DNA of 64,000 bases from positions 2,837,526-2,901,525 of the forward strand of contig NZ_CP025025.1 of the NCBI RefSeq assembly GCF_002874535.1, in the 5' to 3' direction. Of the stretch, positions 47,125-55,692 are shown piece after piece (position 1 is the stretch's first letter; every line of letters begins with the position of its first letter). The notes under the pieces are model-generated. The model was given only the letters and a program-made list of their open reading frames with translations. It was not told the DNA's origin and searched no databases. The stretch is from Mesobacillus jeotgali. Lineage in GTDB: Bacteria > Bacillota > Bacilli > Bacillales > Cytobacillaceae. The translations under genes were made by a program, and so were the position numbers.

Positions 47125-47144
47125 GTGAAAGGCATGCTTAATAA

Positions 47145-47172
47145 ACGTTCAAAACCTGCATTTTTTGAACGT
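47145..47172 (-). repeat. Extra hairpin between FMN aptamer and terminator
   Basis: Perfect 10-bp stem ACGTTCAAAA / TTTTGAACGT with an 8-base loop. It abuts the aptamer 3' end. It may be part of an antiterminator or a spacer hairpin. Confidence 0.6.
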
Positions 47173-47183
47173 CTGCAGAACCT

Positions 47184-47311
47184 CCATCTTCTCCCATCCA
47201 GACTATACTGTCGGCTTTGGAATCGCACCAAATCCTGCCCTTACAGGCTCGCGGGCTTAGAGAAAAAATCTCATTACCGCCGATCGGGAATTTCACCCTG
47301 CCCCGAAGATA
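47184..47311 (-). ncRNA. FMN riboswitch (RFN element)
   Basis: Read on the minus strand, the conserved RFN blocks appear in order: ATCTTCGGGGCAGGGTGAAA, TTCCCGA, CGGCGGTAATGA, GCCCGCGAGC, AGGATTTGGTG, CGATTCCAAAGCCGACAGT and GGATGGGAGAAGAT. The first and last pair to close P1. It binds FMN and terminates transcription before ribU. Confidence 0.95.
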
Positions 47312-47335
47312 GACCATATTTAATTTAACAAGTTC

Positions 47336-47364
47336 ATTATACTGAAAAAAAGATAATTTGTGAA
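47336..47364 (-). promoter_or_regulatory. SigA promoter of the ribU leader
   Basis: TTCACA, a 17-base spacer and a perfect TATAAT on the minus strand, about 25 bases before the FMN aptamer. Confidence 0.65.
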
Positions 47365-47536
47365 GGTGTATGCTTGTGACGATTTTTTGACGCCGCTTTA
47401 ATAAAACACATTCTGTTTCTGATGCTTGTTGATTTTTTTAAAAAACTTCTGCTAAATTCGGAATAAAAGAATATATTTAGTATTAATCCATGGATTTTGA
47501 TTGCGCTTTCATTCTATTTATGAACAATTATACGGT

Positions 47537-47565
47537 TTGACAAAAGAATATTCGTCTTGTAAAAT
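47537..47565 (+). promoter_or_regulatory. SigA promoter of serA
   Basis: Perfect TTGACA, a 17-base spacer and TAAAAT, 40 bases before the serA start. Confidence 0.78.
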
Positions 47566-47605
47566 AATCAGAAAATTACCACTTTAATAAAAGGAGTGAG
47601 AATGG

Positions 47606-49180
47606 ATGTTCCAGGTTCTAGCGGCAGATTCAATAAAGGAAGAAGGCTTACAGCCATTATTAGAACAGGATGGTATCCAGGTACATATCGGGAGTGTTGA
47701 CTCTGGCAGTGTTGATATACAAAAAGTCGATGCTCTTATCGTCAGGAGCGCAACGAAAGTCACCGCAGAACTGCTGGATAGAATGCCATCGTTAAAGATC
47801 GTCGGCCGGGCTGGAGTCGGAGTCGATAATATCGATATTGCCGAAGCGACAAAAAGAGGAATTATCATCGTCAATGCCCCAGATGGAAATACCATTTCAA
47901 CCGCAGAACATACCTTTGCGATGATGTCCGCACTAATGAGAAATATCCCCCAGGCACACTCCTCTGTTAAAAAGGGAGAATGGAAAAGAAACCAATATAT
48001 CGGCAATGAGCTCTACGGAAAAACATTAGGAATTATTGGTTTGGGAAGGATTGGTTCAGAGCTCGCAAAAAGGGCCAGGGCTTTTGGGATGTCAGTTAAG
48101 GTGTACGACCCGTTCCTGACGATGGAGCGAGCTGAAGTTTTAGGCGTCCAATTATCTTCTTTTGACGAGGTTCTCGCTGAAACGGACATCATCTCGGTCC
48201 ACACACCTTTGACGAAAGAAACGAAAGGACTTCTTAATGAAAAGACATTGAGTCAAACTAAAAAAGGAGTTTACCTCCTCAATTGTGCGAGAGGCGGAAT
48301 AATTGATGAAATCGCTCTTGCGCATTACATTGAAAAGGGCCATGTCGCCGGTGCTGCACTTGATGTATTCGAAATTGAACCCCCAGGTGACCACCCTTTA
48401 TTGAAACTTGATTCTGTCATCACTACCCCACACCTAGGAGCCTCAACTAAAGAAGCGCAATTGAATGTTGCCACCCAGGTCGCCAGAGAAATCAGTACTT
48501 ATTTTGAAAATAAACCTGTTGCCAACTCAATCAATCTCCCAGCGATGTCTAAAGAAATCTATGAGAAAATACAGCCTTATCACCAGCTTGCGAAAGAAAT
48601 GGGCAAGATTGTCTCAGAATGCCACAACAAAGGAATCAGTGAGCTTACCGCCACCTATTCAGGTACCGCTGCGGAACTGGAAACCTCCTTTTTAACAAAG
48701 GCACTGCTGGCAGGTTTTTTCGAAAACCGCATTGATGTGAAAGTAAATGAAGTGAATGCAATCCATATTGCAAAAGAACGCGGTATCATGGTTGGGGAAA
48801 AAGTGACTGGAAATTCATTTGGTTACGCAAATACCATTACAGTAAAAGCCAGCGGTGACGGAGAAGCTTTTACAGCAAGAGGAACTTACATCGAGCATTA
48901 CGGACCAAGAATTGTCAGCCTGGACGGCTTTAACATTGATTTCCACCCATCAGGGAACCTTCTGTATATCCAGCATATGGACCGTCCCGGTGTGATCGGA
49001 CATGTAGGAAAGGTCCTGGGTGACCACGGAGTGAACATCGCGACAATGCAGGTCGGCAGAAAAGAGGCTGGCGGCGAGGCCATCATGGTTCTCTCTTTTG
49101 ACAAACCGCTTGAAGATGAAATGATCGACAAGCTGAAATCACTGCAGGACATCGTCACGATTAACAGTATTATACTCTAA
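47606..49180 (+). CDS. serA: SerA, D-3-phosphoglycerate dehydrogenase
   Basis: It oxidises 3-phosphoglycerate with NAD+, the first step of serine synthesis. The 524-residue protein has an N-terminal substrate/NAD domain with GLGRIG at 145-150. The catalytic Arg, Glu and His are in LLNCARGGIID, EIEPP and HLGAST. A middle ASB domain and a C-terminal ACT domain (about 450-524) confer serine feedback. AAGGAGTGAGAATGG precedes the ATG. It stands alone, with a terminator downstream. Confidence 0.97.
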   Translation: MFQVLAADSIKEEGLQPLLEQDGIQVHIGSVDSGSVDIQKVDALIVRSATKVTAELLDRMPSLKIVGRAGVGVDNIDIAEATKRGIIIVNAPDGNTISTAEHTFAMMSALMRNIPQAHSSVKKGEWKRNQYIGNELYGKTLGIIGLGRIGSELAKRARAFGMSVKVYDPFLTMERAEVLGVQLSSFDEVLAETDIISVHTPLTKETKGLLNEKTLSQTKKGVYLLNCARGGIIDEIALAHYIEKGHVAGAALDVFEIEPPGDHPLLKLDSVITTPHLGASTKEAQLNVATQVAREISTYFENKPVANSINLPAMSKEIYEKIQPYHQLAKEMGKIVSECHNKGISELTATYSGTAAELETSFLTKALLAGFFENRIDVKVNEVNAIHIAKERGIMVGEKVTGNSFGYANTITVKASGDGEAFTARGTYIEHYGPRIVSLDGFNIDFHPSGNLLYIQHMDRPGVIGHVGKVLGDHGVNIATMQVGRKEAGGEAIMVLSFDKPLEDEMIDKLKSLQDIVTINSIIL

Positions 49181-49183
49181 ACA

Positions 49184-49218
49184 AACAGGCCTCCTTATGG
49201 TGAGGCCTGTTATTTTTT
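49184..49218. terminator. Terminator between serA and the PHP phosphatase gene
   Basis: Perfect 10-bp stem AACAGGCCTC / GAGGCCTGTT with an 8-base loop, then ATTTTTTAA on the plus strand. The minus strand also has a T-rich tail. Confidence 0.9.
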
Positions 49219-50029
49219 AACCCAAAGGATATGATTTTCGTTCCCCTTTGGAGAAGGTGATAATTTCTTCATACCCAACTTGCCTGGCAAGTGTCAGAGC
49301 CTGATCAAAATCAGCACCAACATGTTCAGGTACATGGGCATCCGATGACAACACAATTGGTATTTGCTTATCAAAGCACATCTGCAATAGCCTTTCATCA
49401 GGATATAAATTCTGAGTAGGCTTCCTCAAGCCTGCAGTACTTATTTCCACACAGGTCTTGGATTGCGCCAACGCCGTTGTCGCCCTATCATACTGTTCCA
49501 ATAGGAAACTTTCATCCTCAGGGACATATTTAAAAATCTTTACAAGATCGATATGCCCGATTATATCAAACAAATTTGACTGCGCCAGTGTTACTACCTG
49601 GTCAAAATAACTTCGATAAACTTCATAAACATCTCTTCTGTCCCATTCTTTTCGATACTCGGCAAGATCAATGCCAAAATCATCAATCCAATGGATCGAA
49701 CCAATTACATAATCAAAGTCATAGCTTTTGATGAACTGTTCCATTTCCTTATGCTTGCCAGGAGTGTAGTCCATCTCGATTGACATTTTAACATCAATTT
49801 CGTTTCTCCAGGCTTCCTGAAAAAGGTGGACGTAATCTGCCATATCATAGAATCTTCGTTCATCCACCCAGCTGTTGCGTAAAATATCTGCAGTCTGATA
49901 AAAATGATATGCATGCTCAGAAATCCCGAAATGCTGGATTCCCTTTTGATTGGCTGTATCAGTAAACTGTTTCAAATAATCAAGCGTCAATGTGCCTCTT
50001 TCCAAATGGTTGTGGTAATCCGTCAGCAT
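49217..50029 (-). CDS. hisJ: Histidinol-phosphatase HisJ/HisK-like, PHP domain
   Basis: A PHP-type metal phosphatase that probably makes histidinol from histidinol phosphate. The 270-residue product begins MLTDYHNHLERG (metal motif), with EMDYTPG, IGSIHWID, GHIDLVK and SSDAHVPEHVG further on. The ATG at 50029 is preferred for ribosome-site spacing. Other his genes, apart from hisC, are not in the window. A different phosphate substrate is possible. Confidence 0.85.
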   Translation of the reverse strand: MLTDYHNHLERGTLTLDYLKQFTDTANQKGIQHFGISEHAYHFYQTADILRNSWVDERRFYDMADYVHLFQEAWRNEIDVKMSIEMDYTPGKHKEMEQFIKSYDFDYVIGSIHWIDDFGIDLAEYRKEWDRRDVYEVYRSYFDQVVTLAQSNLFDIIGHIDLVKIFKYVPEDESFLLEQYDRATTALAQSKTCVEISTAGLRKPTQNLYPDERLLQMCFDKQIPIVLSSDAHVPEHVGADFDQALTLARQVGYEEIITFSKGERKSYPLG

Positions 50030-50096
50030 AGTCCCCATCCCCTTTGTGACCGTTTTACCTATTATACTTTCAGATAATAACCGGTACAAGGCTAGA

Positions 50097-51059
50097 TTAT
50101 CGGGTTATTAATATTTGCTGAGGGCGTATCGTGTCAGACGTAAGATTGTTCAAGGCTTTTAATTTTTCAATAGATGTGTTTGTCTTTCTTGCGATTGAAT
50201 GCAGTGTATCCCCTGATGCAACGACATAACTCTTATCATCTGATTGCTCGATTACTAATATATCACCATGAGAGATATGGCTATTATTTATGTTATTCTT
50301 TTGCTTAATCGCTTCTACCGATGTGTTATATTGTCGTGCTATTGCCCAGAGAGTTTCTCCTTTTTGGACGGTATGCTTTACCTGTTTTTCTTTTGACGGA
50401 GGGACGGCAGCCACTGTATCCTGTGCATTTATTTTCACACTTTCATTCTCACCTTGATTATTAATGGAGGTATCATCGGTCAGACGCAGCTTCGCGATTG
50501 TTGCCAGCGACACTTCATTACTTTTTTGCTCCATAGCTGCTACAGGTTGTCCTACAGCTGCTTCTCCCAAAGCCAATACAGGGTCTACGGCATTTTCCTT
50601 TCCATATGTCCATTTTTCTTCATGGATTTCAAAATGAAGATGAACACCAGAAGAATCGCCGGTGTTTCCCATCAGGCCGATAATATCTCCTTGCTGAACG
50701 ACCTGTCCTTCCTTAACATTCCTTTTGTTCAAATGGGCGTATACAGTTTCCAGATTGTTATCATGCTTAATGAACACAACATGTCCATATGATCCCGAAT
50801 AATATGACTTTGTTACAATTCCTTTATCAACACTATGTATAGGTGTTTTGAATTTACCTGCAATGTCAATTCCCTTGTGGTGGCCATGGCGTGTTCCATA
50901 TAAATCCGTAACGACCCCTTCAGCTGGCCAAACCCAATCTAAAGTCAATTCCTTTATATCGAGCATTTCTGCCTGAGAGTGCTTTCCGCCAAGAAATAGC
51001 AAACTGATACAGAGTGCCATTAACCCGGCAATGAGTAAACGCTTTATATAATCCTGCAT
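50097..51059 (-). CDS. M23 endopeptidase with two C-terminal LysM domains
   Basis: The 320-residue exported cell wall hydrolase has a membrane signal (about 5-28). A Zn endopeptidase domain follows (about 45-165) with HHKGIDIAG (H..D) and HLHFEIH (HxH). LysM domains lie at about 228-272 and 276-320. It cleaves peptide bridges in peptidoglycan. The order catalytic domain first, LysM last is the less common one. GGAGGAAGAAA precedes the ATG. I do not assign a named gene. Confidence 0.88.
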   Translation of the reverse strand: MQDYIKRLLIAGLMALCISLLFLGGKHSQAEMLDIKELTLDWVWPAEGVVTDLYGTRHGHHKGIDIAGKFKTPIHSVDKGIVTKSYYSGSYGHVVFIKHDNNLETVYAHLNKRNVKEGQVVQQGDIIGLMGNTGDSSGVHLHFEIHEEKWTYGKENAVDPVLALGEAAVGQPVAAMEQKSNEVSLATIAKLRLTDDTSINNQGENESVKINAQDTVAAVPPSKEKQVKHTVQKGETLWAIARQYNTSVEAIKQKNNINNSHISHGDILVIEQSDDKSYVVASGDTLHSIARKTNTSIEKLKALNNLTSDTIRPQQILITR

Positions 51060-51247
51060 TTTCTTCCTCCTTAACTTTTTGCTCCCTTTTCATCCCTATG
51101 ACAGCCTGTACAAAAATAGAACTGTTTGGTCGAAAAAGCAGCAGCTAAAAAAGCACATTCGTTATAATTGGTGGGAAACTGCTTTTTTATGCAAAAGAAG
51201 GAAAATTAGTTTATTCAGCCGGGGTTGGAGACCATTTCCAATCCATA

Positions 51248-51283
51248 AAAAAAAGAAAGACCGGGTGGCCTTTCTTTTAGTTA
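51248..51283 (-). terminator. Intrinsic terminator of sigX-rsiX
   Basis: Minus-strand AAAGAAAGGCC / GGTCTTTCTTT stem followed by TTTTTAT, overlapping the rsiX stop. Confidence 0.75.
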
Positions 51284-52518
51284 ATGGTCTTTTTGTTAGG
51301 TGCGAGTGGCAGCGAGAGGACTTCGTTTAGATTGAACGGTCCAATTTGATCGATGTTCGCGTTTGTGAATCGGACACCTGTATAATCAAACTCGCTGGCG
51401 GTCATTAGGATTGCCTCTAAATTCGGCAGGAAATTTTCGTCAAGGATTGTATTCTCTTCTAATGTAATCTCTAATACATCGTCTTCAGTTTTCTTGGTTT
51501 GTGCCAGTTTGAATCCATCAGGTAGCGAAGGTGAAAGGTATCCTGTTTCATCCACCTTCCACATTTGCGCAAAAGCAGCACCGATTGTTTTATGCTGTTC
51601 TTTTGTCGGTACAAGGTATGGATTAGGCATTCCTTCAACTGTCAAGAACAAGTATGCTCTTCTGCTTTTTGCTTCTGCGTTGATTGGGAGCTCCTTCATT
51701 GGGCCATAGTTGCTTAATTCAACCCCTGGTTTGCCCTCAGTTGTCAACACCATTTTTTCTATTCCAACACCAGAAAAATTTTGTGTCATCGAGTCAACAA
51801 AAATGACGTTTGATGTAGCTCCCTGACTATAAGGGTTGTTTGGTTTAACATCCATTGTCAATGTCTTCTTCGCTTCGTCGTAACTCCATGTAGCATCCAT
51901 TGGATAGTACTCGGATAAACCCCATTCCTTTTCCATTAGCTTCGGCATCGTTCCCGTATAGCTGTCAATCCAGGACTTTCCTTCTTCCTTTGGTGCTGTT
52001 ACCGTAACCGGAACGATTCCCATAGCCTGGTCGTCAGGAATTGCATAAGTGAAGATTTCTGTAGTCTCAATGTCTACCTCTTCTGGATATAAAGAAATCA
52101 GGCCGTCATAAGGATTTGCTTTATCCATTGCTGCGAATTCTTTTGCTTTTTCTTCTTCACCTTCTGCTGCATCCATCATGAGAGTGCTCTCCTCCCGGCT
52201 CGCACTTTCATTGGCCGTATCATCCCTGACAGCTGTATCCATTTCCATGGATGATTTTTCTCCATCTGCAGAACTGCTGTCCATGCTTTGTTGCTCAGAA
52301 TAGTTGCTTCCCATCAATCCTGGCGAAAGGATGAAGGCAAGGAAGAGCACGGCTGCCAGAGCTGCACCTGGAATGACCCAAGTCGGCATTTTCTTTCTTT
52401 TTTCAACACGATGGGCGATATTCTGATAAATGTCACGAGAGTCGCGATGATCTTTTACCTTAGGCATTTGGCCGAGGATTTCTTCTAGCTGCTTATCGCT
52501 TAGCTGTGACTTTTTCAC
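51277..52518 (-). CDS. rsiX: RsiX, membrane anti-sigma factor of SigX
   Basis: The 413-residue protein has a cytosolic N-terminus (about 1-43) expected to bind SigX and one membrane helix near 44-66. A Ser/Asp/Glu-rich linker (about 70-135) leads to a large outer domain. It overlaps sigX by 26 bases or so, as expected of a sigma/anti-sigma pair. It resembles RsiX of B. subtilis in layout and context, but is longer. Confidence 0.88.
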   Translation of the reverse strand: MKKSQLSDKQLEEILGQMPKVKDHRDSRDIYQNIAHRVEKRKKMPTWVIPGAALAAVLFLAFILSPGLMGSNYSEQQSMDSSSADGEKSSMEMDTAVRDDTANESASREESTLMMDAAEGEEEKAKEFAAMDKANPYDGLISLYPEEVDIETTEIFTYAIPDDQAMGIVPVTVTAPKEEGKSWIDSYTGTMPKLMEKEWGLSEYYPMDATWSYDEAKKTLTMDVKPNNPYSQGATSNVIFVDSMTQNFSGVGIEKMVLTTEGKPGVELSNYGPMKELPINAEAKSRRAYLFLTVEGMPNPYLVPTKEQHKTIGAAFAQMWKVDETGYLSPSLPDGFKLAQTKKTEDDVLEITLEENTILDENFLPNLEAILMTASEFDYTGVRFTNANIDQIGPFNLNEVLSLPLAPNKKTIN

Positions 52519-53044
52519 TAGTCATCCCTTCCTTTTCAATCATTTCTTCCATCAGCTTTTTCAATGTCTTCAGAGCACGGTGCTGAGTCGTCTTTACCTT
52601 ACTTTCCGTCCATGATAAAGCTTCTGCTGTTTCACTGATAGTTAACTCATGTATATAGCGCATGATGATGACCATTCGCTGGTCAACCGTGCATTGGTCA
52701 AGGCACTTGTACATCATTTGAATCTCTTCACTTTGAAGTGCCACTTCTTCAGGAAGGGGCTGATCATCCCTTACCTGGCGTGCAGACATATCAAATGATT
52801 CAAGCAATCGCTGCTTCCAGCCCTTCTGTTTGCGAAAATGATCAATCGCAACATTTTTGGCAATCGAAAACAGCCATGTCTTTTCACTGCTCTTTCCTTC
52901 AAACCGGTCGTATGCCTTCAAAACGCGAATGTATACTTCCTGTACAAGGTCTTCAGCCAGCTCCCTGCTTTTAACCATATAAAATAAAAATTGAAAAACG
53001 TCATGATGATATTTTTGATACAATTCATCAAAAACGGAGTTCAT
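52493..53044 (-). CDS. sigX: SigX, ECF sigma factor
   Basis: The 183-residue ECF sigma factor has region 2 (about 8-75, LFYMVKSRELAEDLVQEVYIRVL) and region 4 (about 120-170, RYIHELTISETAEALSWTESKVKTT). B. subtilis SigX controls envelope charge, dlt and pssA genes. The ATG at 53044 aligns with the B. subtilis start and has GGAGG upstream. An earlier in-frame ATG at 53068 falls at the predicted transcription start. It is preceded by an autoregulatory-type promoter. Confidence 0.93.
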   Translation of the reverse strand: MNSVFDELYQKYHHDVFQFLFYMVKSRELAEDLVQEVYIRVLKAYDRFEGKSSEKTWLFSIAKNVAIDHFRKQKGWKQRLLESFDMSARQVRDDQPLPEEVALQSEEIQMMYKCLDQCTVDQRMVIIMRYIHELTISETAEALSWTESKVKTTQHRALKTLKKLMEEMIEKEGMTSEKVTAKR

Positions 53045-53074
53045 AGCTCTATTCGCCTCCGTATTCATAAGATT

Positions 53075-53102
53075 AGTCGTAAAGTATTAATAAAAGTTTC
53101 AT
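53075..53102 (-). promoter_or_regulatory. ECF (SigX/SigW-type) promoter of sigX-rsiX
   Basis: On the minus strand TGAAAC, a 16-base spacer, and CGACTA. This fits the tGTAAC-N16/17-CGAC consensus for SigX autoregulation. The predicted start is near 53067, giving a leader of about 23 bases. Confidence 0.72.
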
Positions 53103-53237
53103 ATTAACTATATTATTTTTAGAATGGAAATGGAAGGAATTTTCGAGGACAAAATATTTGTTCATGTTACGTAAAATAAAAATAAATTTCTAAAATTAGG
53201 GAGTATATGGAGTAAATATGCCTGGTGGAGGGATACC

Positions 53238-53752
53238 AACGGACACACTTTCCCTGATTCCCTTTGTGTTTGTCCGATAGAGGAATTTTAACGGACACTT
53301 TTCCCATGATTCTCTTTGCGTTTGTCCGATAGAGGCATTCTAACGGACACTTTTCCCATGATTCTCTTTACGTTTGTCCGATAAAGGCGTTCTAACGGAC
53401 ACTTTTCCCCTGTTTCTCTTTGCGTTTGTCCGATAGAGGCATTCTAAAAGACACTTTTCCCCTGTTTCTCTCTGTGTTTGTCCGATAGAGGCATTCTAAC
53501 GGACACTTTTCCCCTGTTTCTCTCTGTGTTTGTCCGATAGAGGCGTTCTAACGGACACTTTTTCCCTGATTCCCTTTGCGTTTGTCCGATAGAGGCATTC
53601 TAACGGATACTTTTCCCCTGTTTCTCTCTGCGTTTGTCCGATAGAGGCATTCTAACGGACACTTTTCCCCTGTTTCTCTCTGTGTTTGTCCGATAGAGGC
53701 GTTCTAACGGACACTTTTCCCCTGTTTCTCTCTGCGTTTGTCCGAAAGAGGC
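53238..53752. repeat. Tandem repeat array 3, exact 52-bp unit, about ten copies
   Basis: GTTTGTCCG recurs exactly every 52 bases at 53268, 53320, 53372, 53424, 53476, 53528, 53580, 53632, 53684 and 53736. Each unit has the inverted pair TGTCCGATAGA / TCTAACGGACA (one A-A mismatch, 5-base loop), then a pyrimidine-rich linker (CTTTTCCCCTGTTTCTCT). Only base changes and no length changes separate the copies. It lies between resE and sigX. Confidence 0.93.
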
Positions 53753-53829
53753 GTATTGATCACATTCATAGTAGTAATGAATGGCAGCGTAGTCTTCCCC
53801 TAAGTCACTTTATGATCCTATACTTACCA

Positions 53830-53867
53830 AAACACAAACAAGTCCATCCCAAAAATGAGATGGACTT
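53830..53867 (-). terminator. Intrinsic terminator of resDE
   Basis: Perfect 9-bp stem AAGTCCATC / GATGGACTT with a 10-base loop, followed by GTTTGTGTTTT on the minus strand. Confidence 0.8.
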
Positions 53868-53904
53868 ATTAATTGTTCCTCGTGAATCAAGAATAGTCGG
53901 CAAG

Positions 53905-55692
53905 TTATTCAATATTTCGAGGGATGAAAAAGGAAAATGTCGTTCCTTGTCCGAGTTTGCTTTTTACCGAAATATTCCCTCGATGTGCGTCGATTATATT
54001 CTTGGCAATTGCTAGTCCAAGGCCGGTGCCAGATACACCGCGGGTCCTGGATTTATCACCTTTATAAAACCTCTCAAACAGGAATGGCAAGTCTTCCTCA
54101 GGGATACCAGGCCCCTGGTCGCTCACCTCAAAATAGAGTCCTTTTTCATCGGTTCTTCCGCTAATGACTACTGATGCCGAATCCGGGACATGCCTTATTG
54201 CATTATCGATCAGGTTGGTAAGAACCTGTTCGATACGGTCCGGATCAAAACGGAAATCTCGCTCTTCTGAATCGAACTGGACTGATAACTCAATCCCCTT
54301 TTCCTTCGCCAAACCATGGAATTTACGGATAATCCGATTTACATATGGATTAATTTCGACGGATTCAACGTTCAGAAGAATATGACCTGCTTCCATACGG
54401 GCCAAGTCAAGAAGTTCATTAACAAGGCGGCCCATTCTTAGTGATTCATCGTAAATGACTTTAGCCATTTCCTTCTTTTCTTCATCCGTCTGTGCGATGT
54501 CGTCGACAATCGCTTCACTATACCCTTGCATCATCGAAATTGGCGTCCTTAATTCATGTGAAACATTGGCGATGAAATCTTCCCTCATTTTGTCGAGCTT
54601 TCGTTCCTCAGTCATATCGCGGACTACAGCAACAGCCCCCCGGATAAATCTTTTATTATACAGCGGGCTGACAATGATTACCCAGGTTCTTCCCTGGGCA
54701 GTTATTTCACCAACCTGCTCTTTCTCCGTATTGACTGCAAGCTGGAACAGCTCCATGACTTCAGAAGGGACGGCATCTGTATTCTCGGAAGCAAGACCCT
54801 GCTCATAATACCAATACCTCAGGAATACTTCAGCAGGCGGATTCGTAATCAGGATTGTACCATCACGGTTGAATGTGATGACTCCATCTGCCATGCTGCT
54901 AAGGATGCTTGTCAACTGTTCTTTTTCCTGACTCAATGCATTCATGTTGAATTTCAACTGTCTGCCCATCTGATTGAACGCAGTTGCTAATTCCCCAATT
55001 TCATCATGAGTGAGGATTGGTACCTTTGTGTCAAACTTGCCTCTTGCGACTTCAAAGGCTGCCTCCCTCATTTTCCGCAATGGAGCAGTGATCCTGGTGG
55101 ACAGGAAGAAAGCAAAGATTGTCGTAAGGACTATTGCCACGCCTGCTGCAAGCAAGATGAACTTGGTCGTCAGCCTGGTCGTCTCTTCCATCACTTCAAG
55201 CGACTGATAAATGAATACGGCCCCATTCCCTTGCTCAAACTGGTCAAGCGGAACACCGATCATTAAATATTGAGTATCATCAACCTCATTTGAAATGCCA
55301 GGCAGGGAAGTGATGATATCGACAGTTTTGTCCTTCTTGAAGACCGCAGATAGGTCCTGATCGTTCATGAAAAATGAAATCGGTACATGTGTTGCGGCTT
55401 CTCCGCCTGGTGAATAAAAATAAGTATCCTTATCTTTAATGACAGTCACTCTAGAGTCATCATCAACCATTTCCCATGCAATCTCAAGGCCTAACTGTTC
55501 CTCCTGGCCAGGATGATCTTCCAGTACCCTGGCTATTTTTTCTGCAGTATTGGTCATTCCTTTTCTGGTTTCATTAATGTGATAGTTTTCAAAGAATTCC
55601 ATCAGCATCACTGTCAGGATGAATAACACAAATGAAACCAGCAAAAGGATGGTAATCCAAAGTTTACCTACTACACTGCGCCAAAACATCAT
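53905..55692 (-). CDS. resE: ResE, membrane sensor histidine kinase
   Basis: ResE phosphorylates ResD in response to oxygen limitation and nitric oxide. The 595-residue protein has membrane helices at about 11-34 and 176-198, with an extracytoplasmic domain between. A HAMP domain (about 199-250) and a PAS domain (about 258-365) follow. HisKA has the phosphorylated His379 in NVSHELRTP, and the ATPase domain has DNAIRH, GPGIP and GTGLGLAI. The start overlaps resD by 4 bases. An alternative ATG is one codon downstream. Confidence 0.97.
   Translation of the reverse strand: MMFWRSVVGKLWITILLLVSFVLFILTVMLMEFFENYHINETRKGMTNTAEKIARVLEDHPGQEEQLGLEIAWEMVDDDSRVTVIKDKDTYFYSPGGEAATHVPISFFMNDQDLSAVFKKDKTVDIITSLPGISNEVDDTQYLMIGVPLDQFEQGNGAVFIYQSLEVMEETTRLTTKFILLAAGVAIVLTTIFAFFLSTRITAPLRKMREAAFEVARGKFDTKVPILTHDEIGELATAFNQMGRQLKFNMNALSQEKEQLTSILSSMADGVITFNRDGTILITNPPAEVFLRYWYYEQGLASENTDAVPSEVMELFQLAVNTEKEQVGEITAQGRTWVIIVSPLYNKRFIRGAVAVVRDMTEERKLDKMREDFIANVSHELRTPISMMQGYSEAIVDDIAQTDEEKKEMAKVIYDESLRMGRLVNELLDLARMEAGHILLNVESVEINPYVNRIIRKFHGLAKEKGIELSVQFDSEERDFRFDPDRIEQVLTNLIDNAIRHVPDSASVVISGRTDEKGLYFEVSDQGPGIPEEDLPFLFERFYKGDKSRTRGVSGTGLGLAIAKNIIDAHRGNISVKSKLGQGTTFSFFIPRNIE

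Noticed and set aside
53686-54015. 109-codon plus-strand frame spanning array 3 and the end of resE
   Set aside because: It is antisense to resE and begins inside the repeats; no ribosome site.
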